From assembly GCA_964007875.1 (NCBI GenBank), contig CAXGAH010000014.1, positions 1 through 64,000 of the forward strand: a stretch of 64,000 nt of DNA. The letters run 5' to 3'. Under the pieces are notes generated by a model. That model saw only the letters and a program-made list of their open reading frames with translations, made no database searches and was not told the origin of the DNA. Source of the DNA: UBA1275 sp002323515 (lineage in GTDB: Bacteria; Bacteroidota; Rhodothermia; Balneolales; Balneolaceae). Within the stretch, counting starts at the first letter, position 1, and the number at the start of each line of letters is the position of its first letter. This document shows positions 44,300 through 53,308 of the stretch, piece by piece. A program made the translations under genes and the position numbers.

Positions 44300-44929
44300 A
44301 TGGCACAAGTTGGTATTATAGAAGACAACAAAAAGATTCGGCAACTCATACAGAGGTATCTAGACATGCAAGAAGATATGTCCTGCCCAGTAGCTACTGA
44401 AAGTGTAGAGGAAATGTTGGACTATTTAACGACCTATCCACATCCCAATGTACTATTGATGGATATACAATTACCTGGTATGAGTGGGATAGAAGGCATG
44501 AAAATTATCCAGCAAAAATATCCTGATATCGAAATAATAATGTTGACGGTCTATCATGATTCTCACAAAATATTTGACTCCCTAAAAGCAGGAGCATCAG
44601 GCTATTTATTGAAGCACACATCTTTACCTGAAATCAAAGATGCCATTGAGTTATTAATGCAGGGAGGGGCGCCCATGTCCCCCCAAATTGCCCGTAAGGT
44701 AATCACACACTTTAATGATAGAGGACAAAAGCAACAAGAGAGTAATCTTACAAACAGGGAACAAGACATTGTCAATGGCTTGGTCGATGGACTTAGTTAT
44801 AAGTTGATTGCCGATAGACTAGACATATCTATTGATACCGTTAGAGCTCACATACGCAACATCTACAAAAAATTACACGTTAATTCTAAAGCAGAAGTAA
44901 TTGCAAAGTCGCTTAGAGGCGAGTTGTAA
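44300..44929 (+). CDS. NarL/FixJ-family response regulator
   Basis: DNA-binding partner of the preceding kinase, 209 residues. The receiver domain has the acidic pocket IIEDN, the phospho-acceptor Asp55 in VLLMDIQLPG and the later threonine and lysine (MLTVYH and YLLKHT). A linker leads to a LuxR-type helix-turn-helix (NLTNREQDIVNGLVDGLSYK, then IADRLDISIDTVRAHIRNIYKKL). It is probably co-transcribed with the kinase. Targets are unknown; the following lipoprotein and beta-barrel genes are candidates because of position only. Confidence 0.94.
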   Translation: MAQVGIIEDNKKIRQLIQRYLDMQEDMSCPVATESVEEMLDYLTTYPHPNVLLMDIQLPGMSGIEGMKIIQQKYPDIEIIMLTVYHDSHKIFDSLKAGASGYLLKHTSLPEIKDAIELLMQGGAPMSPQIARKVITHFNDRGQKQQESNLTNREQDIVNGLVDGLSYKLIADRLDISIDTVRAHIRNIYKKLHVNSKAEVIAKSLRGEL

Positions 44930-45008
44930 AGGGAAGTACTAACATCAATATGTGATAGTACCTAGTAACTAAATTATTCATATTAAGTAAAGAAGTTAAC
45001 ACAAAACT

Positions 45009-45014
45009 GGAGGT
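45009..45014 (+). promoter_or_regulatory. Strong Shine-Dalgarno site of the lipoprotein gene
   Basis: GGAGGT lies 3 nt before the ATG at 45018 (4 nt after GGAGG). Such sites are uncommon in this window, which supports the start and suggests high expression. Confidence 0.65.
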
Positions 45015-45017
45015 CAT

Positions 45018-46229
45018 ATGAAAGCCTATTCGTTTACAATCATGATACTTACAATAGGATTTGCATGGCTTAGCACTGGATGCTACACGCAAATGCAGCT
45101 ATCATATGATTTGGATCGTCCTACTCAGGTTAGCGAAAATGGATATTATTCTTGGGACGATGATGAACGAACATCCTCTGGATACAACTGGTCATCTACC
45201 AAGCAAACCTCCAACCCTAACTACAGCGAGGAGCGTCGACCCCAAAATGAACCTTCTACCATTTCGTTAGACAAAACAAGCAGCACAAATCTCACGGATC
45301 AAAGCATTTATTACAAAGATTACGAAGTCGAGCAATGGTATGACGAGCATTATATACATGCCATCAATTCATCTAATTATGACTCTCACTCTCATGAAAA
45401 TGGTCATGACTATGCCTACGAACTTGGATATGAAAATGGTTTTGATCGCGGTTATAACCGGGGGTATCGTGATGGTTGGTTTGATGATGATTTTTGGGTT
45501 GACTGGTACGCAAAGCGTTGGTGGCGATTACATGTAGGATGGTGGGGAGTGCACTATGGATACTATAGCGCTTGGAGTCCGAGTTCTTATTGGGCATGGA
45601 GTGGATATGGTGGTTGGTCATGGTATAGTCCATATGATCCATTTTACAACAGCTGGAGTGGCTTTTACGGATTTAACTCCTATAGATATGGGTATTACGG
45701 AAATATTGCATATTGGGGATATTCTCCTTACGGTGGGACGACCATATTCATTGGAGAGGCAAACAACCGTTCTAATTCAGATATGCTTCGTGGAGCAAGA
45801 CGATATGGTCTAAGTAGTTCAACTAATTCGACTTTAACCAGGGGAACTGGAGAAAATGCATCTTCAAAAGCAGTTCGCACTCGTTCTGCTTCTCAAAATA
45901 CTCGATCAGGCTGGGAAAGTAAACCATCCTCATCAACCCGGTCTAGTAGTATATACAATAGTGGTGGAAGTAGTGGAACAACAGGGCGTTCAACAGGGCG
46001 GACCGTTCGTTCCTCGGGTAGCAGTGGAAGTAGTTCTAAAGGAACCGTTCGTAGTTCAGGAAGTCGTTCAACGGGTCGATCTACCGGTTCGTCTTCAAGC
46101 GTAGGCCGGTCTAGTGGAAGTTCTAGCCGAAGCTCAAGCGCGGTACAAAGTATGACACGCTCTAAATCAAGTTCACCTAAATCTACTGGACGTTCAACAT
46201 CTAGTCGTTCATCAAGAGGGGGGTCGTAA
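45018..46229 (+). CDS. Tyr/Trp/Gly-rich lipoprotein with Ser/Arg-rich tail, unknown
   Basis: Unrecognised predicted lipoprotein of 403 residues. A hydrophobic signal ends in a lipobox LSTGC with the acylated Cys22. Three compositional zones follow: an acidic, polar stretch (~25-130) and a Tyr/Gly/Trp-rich part (~130-250) that opens with GYxxG-type repeats (GYENGFDRGYNRGYRDGW). Last comes a Ser/Arg/Thr/Gly-rich, strongly basic and probably disordered tail (~270-403) built of STGR and RSSGS-like units. The stop overlaps the ATG of a beta-barrel gene by one base, so the two are likely made together. It may be a surface matrix or adhesion component; this is inference from composition alone. Confidence 0.7.
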   Translation: MKAYSFTIMILTIGFAWLSTGCYTQMQLSYDLDRPTQVSENGYYSWDDDERTSSGYNWSSTKQTSNPNYSEERRPQNEPSTISLDKTSSTNLTDQSIYYKDYEVEQWYDEHYIHAINSSNYDSHSHENGHDYAYELGYENGFDRGYNRGYRDGWFDDDFWVDWYAKRWWRLHVGWWGVHYGYYSAWSPSSYWAWSGYGGWSWYSPYDPFYNSWSGFYGFNSYRYGYYGNIAYWGYSPYGGTTIFIGEANNRSNSDMLRGARRYGLSSSTNSTLTRGTGENASSKAVRTRSASQNTRSGWESKPSSSTRSSSIYNSGGSSGTTGRSTGRTVRSSGSSGSSSKGTVRSSGSRSTGRSTGSSSSVGRSSGSSSRSSSAVQSMTRSKSSSPKSTGRSTSSRSSRGGS

Positions 46230-47791
46230 TGAAAAAACAATATCGACAAAGCCAAAAGAAGCTACATATTATATTTAGCACTATTACGCTTCTAATTACC
46301 GCTTCATCTACAATGGCTCAGGATGGTTATGATCCAATGAGTTATAGTAGTTTGAGCCAAGTATTTAGCTCCCAGCAATATTTAGGTAGCGCAAACTCAG
46401 CTATATTACCTTCGGTGGCCATGGAAAATGGATATGCTAGTTTTATAGACAATCCTGCTGCGATGTCATTAATTAAGGGTAGCTATGTGAACGTTGGGTA
46501 TATGAGTAATCACTCTGAATTTAATCAAAGTTTTAGAGGTAACGAGCTGTTATTGGATTCTAAAGTTGATTATATAAATAACATAGGAGTGGTTTATAAA
46601 CTACCAACGAGAGTTGGTAGTTTGGTCCTTGGTGGAGGTATTCATACAAACAGTATTTATAATCGATCACTCGGATCTAATGCTTTCAACAACCAAAGTA
46701 CAATTACCGATATATTTAAAGGCGAATCAAGTGATTACCGTAGCATAGCTTTTGAGACCTATGCCATTGATTATGCTGATGAAGCACAAACACAACTCGA
46801 GTCTATATTTAGAATAGGATTTGATGATGGGTTCCCTGGTACTTATCAGCAAAGCGAATTAACACAAGACGGGCGATCACGAGAATTTACTTTCTTTATG
46901 GGTACTGAATTCAAGAAAAATCTTCACATAGGAATTTCATTAGGAATCAATGAGGTCTTTCATAATATGAGCCGAAATATTTTGGAAGAAGATTTAGATA
47001 ATGTCTATGATGGTGATTTCATAGAGCAAGATGAAAATGGAGAAAATGGGACGGATATTTACAGCATTCAGCTTTCCGACGAATTACGTTCCGATGTTCT
47101 AGGTTTTGAAGCTAGAATCGGAGCAGTTTACCAACTAGGGCAGTATCTCAACTTGGGGGCATCTTGGTCATTACCATCTATCATGGAGATTACCGAGGAA
47201 TACAATTCTACGATAACCACAACATTTGACAATTCTTTAGGTCCATTTTTGGATAGTTTTAAAGGTGAATTTACTTATGCTATAACACGACCATCTAAGT
47301 ATTCATTAGGAATGGCAGTCAATCAACTAAAAGGCTTTGATATTAGTATAGGAGTTGATTTTATATCCTATAATAAAACAGATATCGACCTTACCTATGA
47401 TCAGAATTTAGATTTCGATGAAGTGGCTTTTTTAAGAGATCAAGAAGCTCTTATAGAGCAAAGTATTAATCAAAGATATCAATCGGTAATGAACACCCGA
47501 ATCGGTGCACAATATCGTTTTAAAAATGGTGCAGAACTAAGAGCTGGTACTTCTATATTGCCGTCTAAATCAGTCCAAATTGATGAAACTCGTAAGCTAT
47601 ATTCTGGTGGTATTGGAATTCCATTAAGTAGGGATTTCTTTCTAGATATAACCACACAATATATACAGTGGAATGATCGTTCTGTTTTATATGAGTACCA
47701 AGACATGGGTTCTACTACAACTATTCAAGAAAGCATTTCAGAAAGTAATCATTTAATAAATGTATTGATTGGGATAAAAATTAAAATATGA
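46229..47791 (+). CDS. Outer-membrane beta-barrel protein (FadL/PorV-like)
   Basis: Signal peptide to about residue 30 (ITLLITASSTMAQ), followed by alternating hydrophobic strands and turns, with an aromatic/charged final strand (HLINVLIGIKIKI). The segment ENGYASFIDNPAAM contains the NPA motif seen near the N-terminus of OmpP1/FadL and PorV-type barrels, so hydrophobic-compound transport or a T9SS-related role is possible. The 520-residue length is normal for such barrels. Its ATG shares a base with the stop of the lipoprotein gene. A strong terminator follows at 47827. Confidence 0.72.
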   Translation: MKKQYRQSQKKLHIIFSTITLLITASSTMAQDGYDPMSYSSLSQVFSSQQYLGSANSAILPSVAMENGYASFIDNPAAMSLIKGSYVNVGYMSNHSEFNQSFRGNELLLDSKVDYINNIGVVYKLPTRVGSLVLGGGIHTNSIYNRSLGSNAFNNQSTITDIFKGESSDYRSIAFETYAIDYADEAQTQLESIFRIGFDDGFPGTYQQSELTQDGRSREFTFFMGTEFKKNLHIGISLGINEVFHNMSRNILEEDLDNVYDGDFIEQDENGENGTDIYSIQLSDELRSDVLGFEARIGAVYQLGQYLNLGASWSLPSIMEITEEYNSTITTTFDNSLGPFLDSFKGEFTYAITRPSKYSLGMAVNQLKGFDISIGVDFISYNKTDIDLTYDQNLDFDEVAFLRDQEALIEQSINQRYQSVMNTRIGAQYRFKNGAELRAGTSILPSKSVQIDETRKLYSGGIGIPLSRDFFLDITTQYIQWNDRSVLYEYQDMGSTTTIQESISESNHLINVLIGIKIKI

Positions 47792-47826
47792 CCTCATTAT
47801 CCTAAATTAATCTCCGTAGTTAGTGT

Positions 47827-47857
47827 AAAAAGGCTTCGTGACTGAAGCCTTTTTTTT
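47827..47857 (+). terminator. Rho-independent terminator after the beta-barrel gene
   Basis: A perfect 11-bp stem (47827-47837 with 47844-47854), 6-nt loop and a continuing T run to 47857. It closes the lipoprotein/barrel unit. Confidence 0.9.
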
Positions 47858-47953
47858 GTCTTCCAGTTAAAGCCTATATGTTCAAGCTACACAAATGTGG
47901 TAGTTCAAGTAAGTCAAGACCAACTAGGCTTTAAGACTATTAAAAAAGAGTGG

Positions 47954-50488
47954 TTATGCTCTATCTCGATCAACTGAAATACTTGAATTCGTAGCACCCA
48001 CCAAGGTAACTAAGCCAGTGATAATAAGAACCTCCAGGGATAATATGATCCAACTAGGTTGAAGTACTAAATCGAATACAAAATATCCAACCAAATAGCT
48101 TACCCCAAGTGAAAGCCCCACTCCAAGGAGGGAAGAGAGACCACCGACTGCAAAAAATTCGATGAATAATATCCGTTTAATAATTTGTTTTTGAGCACCC
48201 AATACCCGCAATAGTTGTGCCTCTTTTAGCCTCTGAAATCGTGAGCTTGTGGCGGCACCAGCCAATACAATAAGTCCAGTGAGAATGCTAAAAAGTCCAA
48301 TAAACTGTATCACAAAGGTGATTTGATTCAGGAAATCTCTAAATGATTCGATAAGTAAACCAATATCAAGAGCAGAGATATTCGGGTATCGATTTACAAT
48401 TTCTTGCTGCAAGATAAGCGCCTCATCTCTGGATGATGTACGCACAGTTGTGGCAAAAAACTGAGGGGCATAGTTTAGTACACCATTTGGAAATACCACA
48501 AAGAAGTTGGGTTGAGGTTCCTCCCAGTTAACTTCACGAATACCTACAATGGTACTCGAAATGACAATTCCTTGCACATTCCACCGGAGGGTATCTCCTA
48601 GACTAGCCGACAGATCATCCATGAGATCAGAACTGACGGTTATTGGGACATAATCATTGGCAAGATTATTCAAATTTAGTTCGTGTTCCCCAATAAATTC
48701 GCCTTGACTCAGGGTTTCGGTATCAATGAGAGAATCTCTATAGGTTGAGCGATATTCTCTCTGAATAGCCCACCTCCGTGCGGTTCGTGAGGTGTCGGCT
48801 AAAACCTGGGTTACGGATTCATTCCCCAATGCTTCTAAACGCATGGTTACAATGGGGACATTTTGAAGCGTCTCATGGTCTAATTCGCGAATTATCTCAT
48901 TTACTCCATCATTCTGGTCTGCTTGAATGTCATAAAATGCAACATTTGGAATATCGTCAGATGTAGAAAAGTTAAGCGCACTTAACAATAAGTCCTGGGT
49001 TAAGTAAAGTGAACTTATAAGTGTGATTCCTAAACCAAAACTCAGAAGAAGAGTCGTTGTTTGATTTTGAGGACGGTACAGGTTGGATAAACCTTGCCGG
49101 ATAGCATAAGGCCAACGTGGGCGTATAAGTGCACGAGTTAGTTTCATCAAGCCCATGGATATGAGTACCAATACACCCGAGAGTACTACGACTCCCAAAC
49201 TAAACCATGAAGCTGCCTCAATGGTACCTAGCATCCAAAAACCATATCCCCAAACTCCTAAAAGTATGAGTCCCATTATTGCAAGACGCTTTTGACTAAG
49301 ACTTTTAGATGCAGCAATGCTGCTTTGGCGCAGTGTTTGGAGGGGGGAGATTTGTGTTAAATCAACTAGAGGTAAACCTGCAAAAAGAAGGGTAACCAAC
49401 ACTCCAACAGCAACGCCTACTAAAACCGATGGCCAAGAGAGAAACAATTGTAACTCAACCGGTAAAAAATCAGTAATTAAAAAGGGTAGTATTTGTTGGA
49501 TTCCCACCCCTAAAAAAGCCCCTAATAAGGCTCCAATGACCCCCATGACGAAGGATTGAAATAAGAAAATAAGTATTGCATCTTTACCTTTGACTCCTAC
49601 ACATTTGAGAATGGCAATCTGGGGTATTTTTTCTCGGATATATACAAACATAGAGCTACCTATACCTAGCCCACCGAGCAATAATGCAATGAAGCCGATC
49701 ATATTTAAAAAGTCGCTCAATTGCTCAATGGCTGAACTCACTTCCGAACGACGCTCCTCAACATCATCGAAGCCGAAGGTGCTCAGATTTCGTAGCGAAT
49801 CCAATTCTGCACGGATTTGTTCGGGTTGTTGATCATCACGGTATGTGAAATAGCGTAGATATTCAACTCTAGACCCACGTTGTAGAAGACCAGTCTCTTC
49901 TAAGCCTTTAATAGGAATAAATATTCTAGGCCCAAAAAAGGAACCTGCTTGAGCCTGCCCCGGTATAGATAGCATACCTCCAAGTATAGGGTAGGAACTT
50001 AGGCCAATTGTTAAGGTGTCACCTAAGCTCAAATTAAATTGTTCTAATACACTTTGATCGATGATAGCACCCTCACCACGTTGGAACTCCTCAAATGCTT
50101 TCATTGGCTGGGTTTTAATGCTTCCATAAAATGGGTAGGTAAAGGAAGAAGCAAATATTTGAGAGAGCCGAGTAAATCCAGAGTCAGCTGAAACCATAGA
50201 TGCAAAACGAACCATGTCAGCACTCTCATCGAATCGGCGTTCTAAAAACTCATTCAAAACCGTGTCAAAAGGAGCAGTATGTCGCACTTCTAAGTCGGCG
50301 CCTAACAACTCTTTGGATTGATTGTCAATACTTTTAGTTAGATTATCTCGTAAGGAGCTTATGGATACCTGAGCGGCTACGCCTATCACAATAGCTGACA
50401 GAAACAGGGCAAGTTTAACTCGGTGGGTTCTAGATTCGCGCCAAGCCATTCTTATTAACCAAAATGTATTGGAAGTGGGTTTATTCAT
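47954..50488 (-). CDS. ybbP: ABC transporter permease, YbbP/FtsX type
   Basis: Large inner-membrane permease of 844 residues, partner of the ATPase encoded 2 bp upstream. Two FtsX-like domains are visible: the first near 250-375 (FLNMIGFIALLLGGLGIGSSMFVYIREK, split here only for naming) and the second near 720-835. A central pair of helices lies near 400-450, and large periplasmic loops separate the parts, giving about ten membrane segments. This is the architecture of E. coli YbbP. The unit is divergent from a tesA-type gene exactly as in E. coli tesA-ybbA-ybbP, supporting the name. The cargo is not established; related systems move lipids or lipoproteins. Confidence 0.88.
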   Translation of the reverse strand: MNKPTSNTFWLIRMAWRESRTHRVKLALFLSAIVIGVAAQVSISSLRDNLTKSIDNQSKELLGADLEVRHTAPFDTVLNEFLERRFDESADMVRFASMVSADSGFTRLSQIFASSFTYPFYGSIKTQPMKAFEEFQRGEGAIIDQSVLEQFNLSLGDTLTIGLSSYPILGGMLSIPGQAQAGSFFGPRIFIPIKGLEETGLLQRGSRVEYLRYFTYRDDQQPEQIRAELDSLRNLSTFGFDDVEERRSEVSSAIEQLSDFLNMIGFIALLLGGLGIGSSMFVYIREKIPQIAILKCVGVKGKDAILIFLFQSFVMGVIGALLGAFLGVGIQQILPFLITDFLPVELQLFLSWPSVLVGVAVGVLVTLLFAGLPLVDLTQISPLQTLRQSSIAASKSLSQKRLAIMGLILLGVWGYGFWMLGTIEAASWFSLGVVVLSGVLVLISMGLMKLTRALIRPRWPYAIRQGLSNLYRPQNQTTTLLLSFGLGITLISSLYLTQDLLLSALNFSTSDDIPNVAFYDIQADQNDGVNEIIRELDHETLQNVPIVTMRLEALGNESVTQVLADTSRTARRWAIQREYRSTYRDSLIDTETLSQGEFIGEHELNLNNLANDYVPITVSSDLMDDLSASLGDTLRWNVQGIVISSTIVGIREVNWEEPQPNFFVVFPNGVLNYAPQFFATTVRTSSRDEALILQQEIVNRYPNISALDIGLLIESFRDFLNQITFVIQFIGLFSILTGLIVLAGAATSSRFQRLKEAQLLRVLGAQKQIIKRILFIEFFAVGGLSSLLGVGLSLGVSYLVGYFVFDLVLQPSWIILSLEVLIITGLVTLVGATNSSISVDRDRA

Positions 50489-50490
50489 GA

Positions 50491-51264
50491 CTAAACAGGT
50501 ATTGAAGGGATGCTACCGGTTTGCGTCAGCGTCTTACCAAAGCGCTGCTCGGCTATCTCTCCACGATGCAAACGTATTTGTTGTTCGCACTTCTGGGCAA
50601 GAAGCATGTCATGAGTAACAATAACTAAAGTGGTTTGTTTTTCTTTATTTAGGTTAAAGAGTAACTCCTCGACTTGGTCACCTGTTTCAGCATCTAGATT
50701 TCCAGTTGGTTCATCTGCAAATAGCACACTTGGTTCGTTAATGAAAGCACGAGCAATGGCAACACGCTGCTGCTCGCCACCCGATAATTGAGAGGGATAG
50801 TGAGTTAGGCGATCCTTTAAGCCAACACTGCTTAGTAACTCAATCGCTCTGTGCTCAATTTCATTATTACTACCACCACGTAATTCTAAGGGGACCATTA
50901 CATTCTCAAGGGCTGTTAGGGTAGGCAAAAGCTGAAAGTTTTGGAAAATAAAACCTACTTTTTTATTTCGGATATCTGCCCGCTGATCTTCATTCATACC
51001 GCTCAAGATACTTCCATCCAGTAATACCCTACCTGAATCAGGGGTATCCAGACCCGCACAAAGTCCCAATAAAGTAGTTTTTCCGCTTCCGGAAGGTCCA
51101 ACAATAGCACAGCTTGTTCCCTTAGTTATGTCAAACTCAATTTCCTTGAGTACATGTAGTTGACTGTTACCACTATTAAAACTTCGGTTAATTTGTTCTA
51201 ACTGTAAAATAGGTGGTTGACTTGAGTTCGTTTGGGATTGTGATAATGCAATTGCTTCGCGCAT
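50491..51264 (-). CDS. ybbA: ABC transporter ATP-binding protein, YbbA/LolD type
   Basis: Cytosolic ATPase of the MacB/LolD/YbbA group, 257 residues. Walker A GPSGSGKTT lies at 56-64, the Q-loop region in GFIFQNFQLLPTLTALENV, the signature LSGGEQQRVAIARA and Walker B VLFADEPTGNLD, with the switch His in VIVTHD. The first ~20 residues are a polar extension ahead of the domain. It precedes the permease by 2 bp, so the two are co-translated, and it is divergent from tesA with a 241-bp gap. Confidence 0.92.
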   Translation of the reverse strand: MREAIALSQSQTNSSQPPILQLEQINRSFNSGNSQLHVLKEIEFDITKGTSCAIVGPSGSGKTTLLGLCAGLDTPDSGRVLLDGSILSGMNEDQRADIRNKKVGFIFQNFQLLPTLTALENVMVPLELRGGSNNEIEHRAIELLSSVGLKDRLTHYPSQLSGGEQQRVAIARAFINEPSVLFADEPTGNLDAETGDQVEELLFNLNKEKQTTLVIVTHDMLLAQKCEQQIRLHRGEIAEQRFGKTLTQTGSIPSIPV

Positions 51265-51505
51265 AGGAGAATGAATTAAAGATAAATCTGGTTATTTTAT
51301 GAAAGTTTGATCTGATTTAATTTCTAATTTGAAAACATGGTTAATCAAGTATAGCAGCTATAAATAAGGCTCGTATTCAAGTTTTTTCATTCATCATTAT
51401 TCCAACATATTCAAAAGGGTAGCATCACTTGAGTGTAACCAACAAACTTGATAGCTATTGGACTAATTGTACGATTATAACCACAATTTGTTAAACACAG
51501 TTCTT

Positions 51506-52183
51506 ATGATTTCTTTCTTCTTCGATACCTTTTACAAACGGGTTATTTCGATGATTGGGTTGTTGTTTGTCCTTCTGAACTATCAAGGGATCCAAGCACA
51601 ACAGAGTCCAGAAAAGATCTTATTTTTTGGTGACAGTATAACCGCAGGATACGGACTTAATCCGGATAGAGCTTTCCCTGCGTTAATACAGCAGCAAATC
51701 GATTCGTTAGGGTTGAATTATACCGTTGTAAATGCAGGTCTGAGTGGTGAAACCTCCGCTGGCGGGCTTCGCAGAGTAGACTGGGTTTTACAGCAAGGAG
51801 TAGATATTTTTGTGTTAGAATTAGGGGGTAATGACGGACTTCGGGGTTTAAATCTACAGCAAACAAAGGCCAATCTTCAAGGAATCGTCGACAAGGTAAA
51901 AGCTAAGTATCCCCAGTCATTAATAGTACTTGCGGGTATGGAAGTACCGCCAAATTTAGGTGCTGATTACACCCTCGAGTTTCGAGAAATGTATGTAGAG
52001 TTAGCTCAAGAGAACGATGTACTTTTCATACCTTTTATATTGGAGGGGGTGGGGGGAGTGTCTGAACTAAATTTACCGGATCAAATACATCCAAATGAGA
52101 AAGGTCACAGAAAGGTAGCCCAACATATTTGGGGATATCTGGTTGATGTACTCACCAACAGTAAACCCACTGAATTAGATTGA
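51506..52183 (+). CDS. tesA: Arylesterase/lysophospholipase L1-like SGNH hydrolase
   Basis: Periplasmic SGNH hydrolase of the TesA/TAP group that cleaves acyl esters or thioesters. From the ATG at 51506 (225 residues) the signal peptide runs to ~31, with a basic start (YKRVIS) and LLFVLLNYQG core. The catalytic Ser44 is in FGDSITAGYG, followed by block III ELGGNDGLRG and the Asp-His pair in DQIHPNEKGH. A TTG at 51467 and an ATG at 51551 are possible alternative starts, but the first gives an odd N-terminus and the second lacks the basic residues. It is divergent from ybbA-ybbP, the conserved arrangement. Confidence 0.9.
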   Translation: MISFFFDTFYKRVISMIGLLFVLLNYQGIQAQQSPEKILFFGDSITAGYGLNPDRAFPALIQQQIDSLGLNYTVVNAGLSGETSAGGLRRVDWVLQQGVDIFVLELGGNDGLRGLNLQQTKANLQGIVDKVKAKYPQSLIVLAGMEVPPNLGADYTLEFREMYVELAQENDVLFIPFILEGVGGVSELNLPDQIHPNEKGHRKVAQHIWGYLVDVLTNSKPTELD

Positions 52184-52262
52184 TCTAATTTGTTTTGATT
52201 CAACAAAGACTTGATCTGATAAAGTCTGGTCCCACCATCACATCGCAATAGCCTTATAGATT

Positions 52263-52994
52263 TTAGTCATTTCCTGGCCAATCCGAAATGAGATCTGCTA
52301 CCTGACTAGCGAATGACCGAACCCATTCTGTATACTGAATGCCACTCGGATGCAATTTATCGTCAGCGATGAGAGTGGGATTTTCTTTAGCAATTTCAGA
52401 TATAGGGGTTATATCAAAAAATGGAATACCAAAACGTTGGCAGATTTCTTTAGCTTTTGCGTCATAGGTTAACAGGTCGGCCCTAATTGTATCCTCTCCA
52501 CGAGCTTGTCCAAATGGAGTGACCCCATAGTTGGGTATGGATATGGCAAATATTCCTGAAGCTCCATATACAGAATGTTGAATCGCCCATTTAATTAGTG
52601 CTTCATATTCTTTTTCGAACTGTTCCAATGCATACCCACGATATTGGTTATTTACCCCAATAAGTAAAGATATCAGTTCATATTTATCCTTTAAATCAGC
52701 TTGTTCTATTCCGTGCTGTAATTCGTTGGTAGTCCAACCTGTAGTGGCTACGATCTGGGGTTCATCTACCCGAAGATTGTAGACTTTGCGAAGGGAATCA
52801 GTCAATTGTACGGGCCAACGGCGGGTAGAATCGATTGCCTCACCTATGGTGTAAGAGTCTCCTAACGCTAAATAAGAAATACTGGGATATACTGTTCTGG
52901 TATTTTTCATATTGTCACTTTCAATGAGTTCTGGTCCGTAGCAAGCGCTTATGTTTAGGTAAAGAATAAAACTTAGAATGAATATATTACGCAT
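52263..52994 (-). CDS. SGNH/GDSL-family hydrolase lipoprotein
   Basis: Predicted lipoprotein: a hydrophobic signal ends in LNISAC, with the acylated Cys at about residue 18. The SGNH blocks are GDSYTIGE (serine), LIGVNNQYRG (Asn in place of the usual GGND-type block) and DDKLHPSG (Asp-His). The 243-residue length is normal. It differs from the TesA-type enzyme 79 bp away, which is convergent with it, in lacking the GxND block form. Probable substrate: acylated sugars or lipids in the periplasm. Specificity is unknown. Confidence 0.83.
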   Translation of the reverse strand: MRNIFILSFILYLNISACYGPELIESDNMKNTRTVYPSISYLALGDSYTIGEAIDSTRRWPVQLTDSLRKVYNLRVDEPQIVATTGWTTNELQHGIEQADLKDKYELISLLIGVNNQYRGYALEQFEKEYEALIKWAIQHSVYGASGIFAISIPNYGVTPFGQARGEDTIRADLLTYDAKAKEICQRFGIPFFDITPISEIAKENPTLIADDKLHPSGIQYTEWVRSFASQVADLISDWPGND

Positions 52995-53308
52995 AGTGGA
53001 TTATAAATTGAATGACATTAGTAATATTCAATTGTATATAGATTAGTGACTGGTACATAAAGTGCAATGTAATGGCATGTAGGATTATACGGAAAACTCA
53101 TTCGAATGATGCAACGTATAAACAGCATAAAAAATGAGTGTATTTGTTAACTATTTATTATTATTACTGAGATATGATGCTTACTTGGAAGCGCTTGCAT
53201 TTATGTGTAAATTAAAACATAAATAATATCTATAGATTGCTTCTCATACTTACACAAGCACATAAATAAGAAGATATAACTACCAATCATAATTAATTAG
53301 GAATCATT
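52995..53308. other. Intergenic region upstream of the TonB-dependent receptor
   Basis: 314 bp, AT-rich, without a credible gene. It carries divergent promoters for the SGNH lipoprotein (-) and the receptor (+). No -24/-12 element with correct spacing was found, and no convincing operator. Nothing else is evident. Confidence 0.4.

Noticed and set aside
45340..46255. Long open frames on both strands within the Ser/Arg-rich lipoprotein gene
   Set aside because: They arise from biased codon composition; the lipobox-bearing frame with a strong ribosome site is the real gene.
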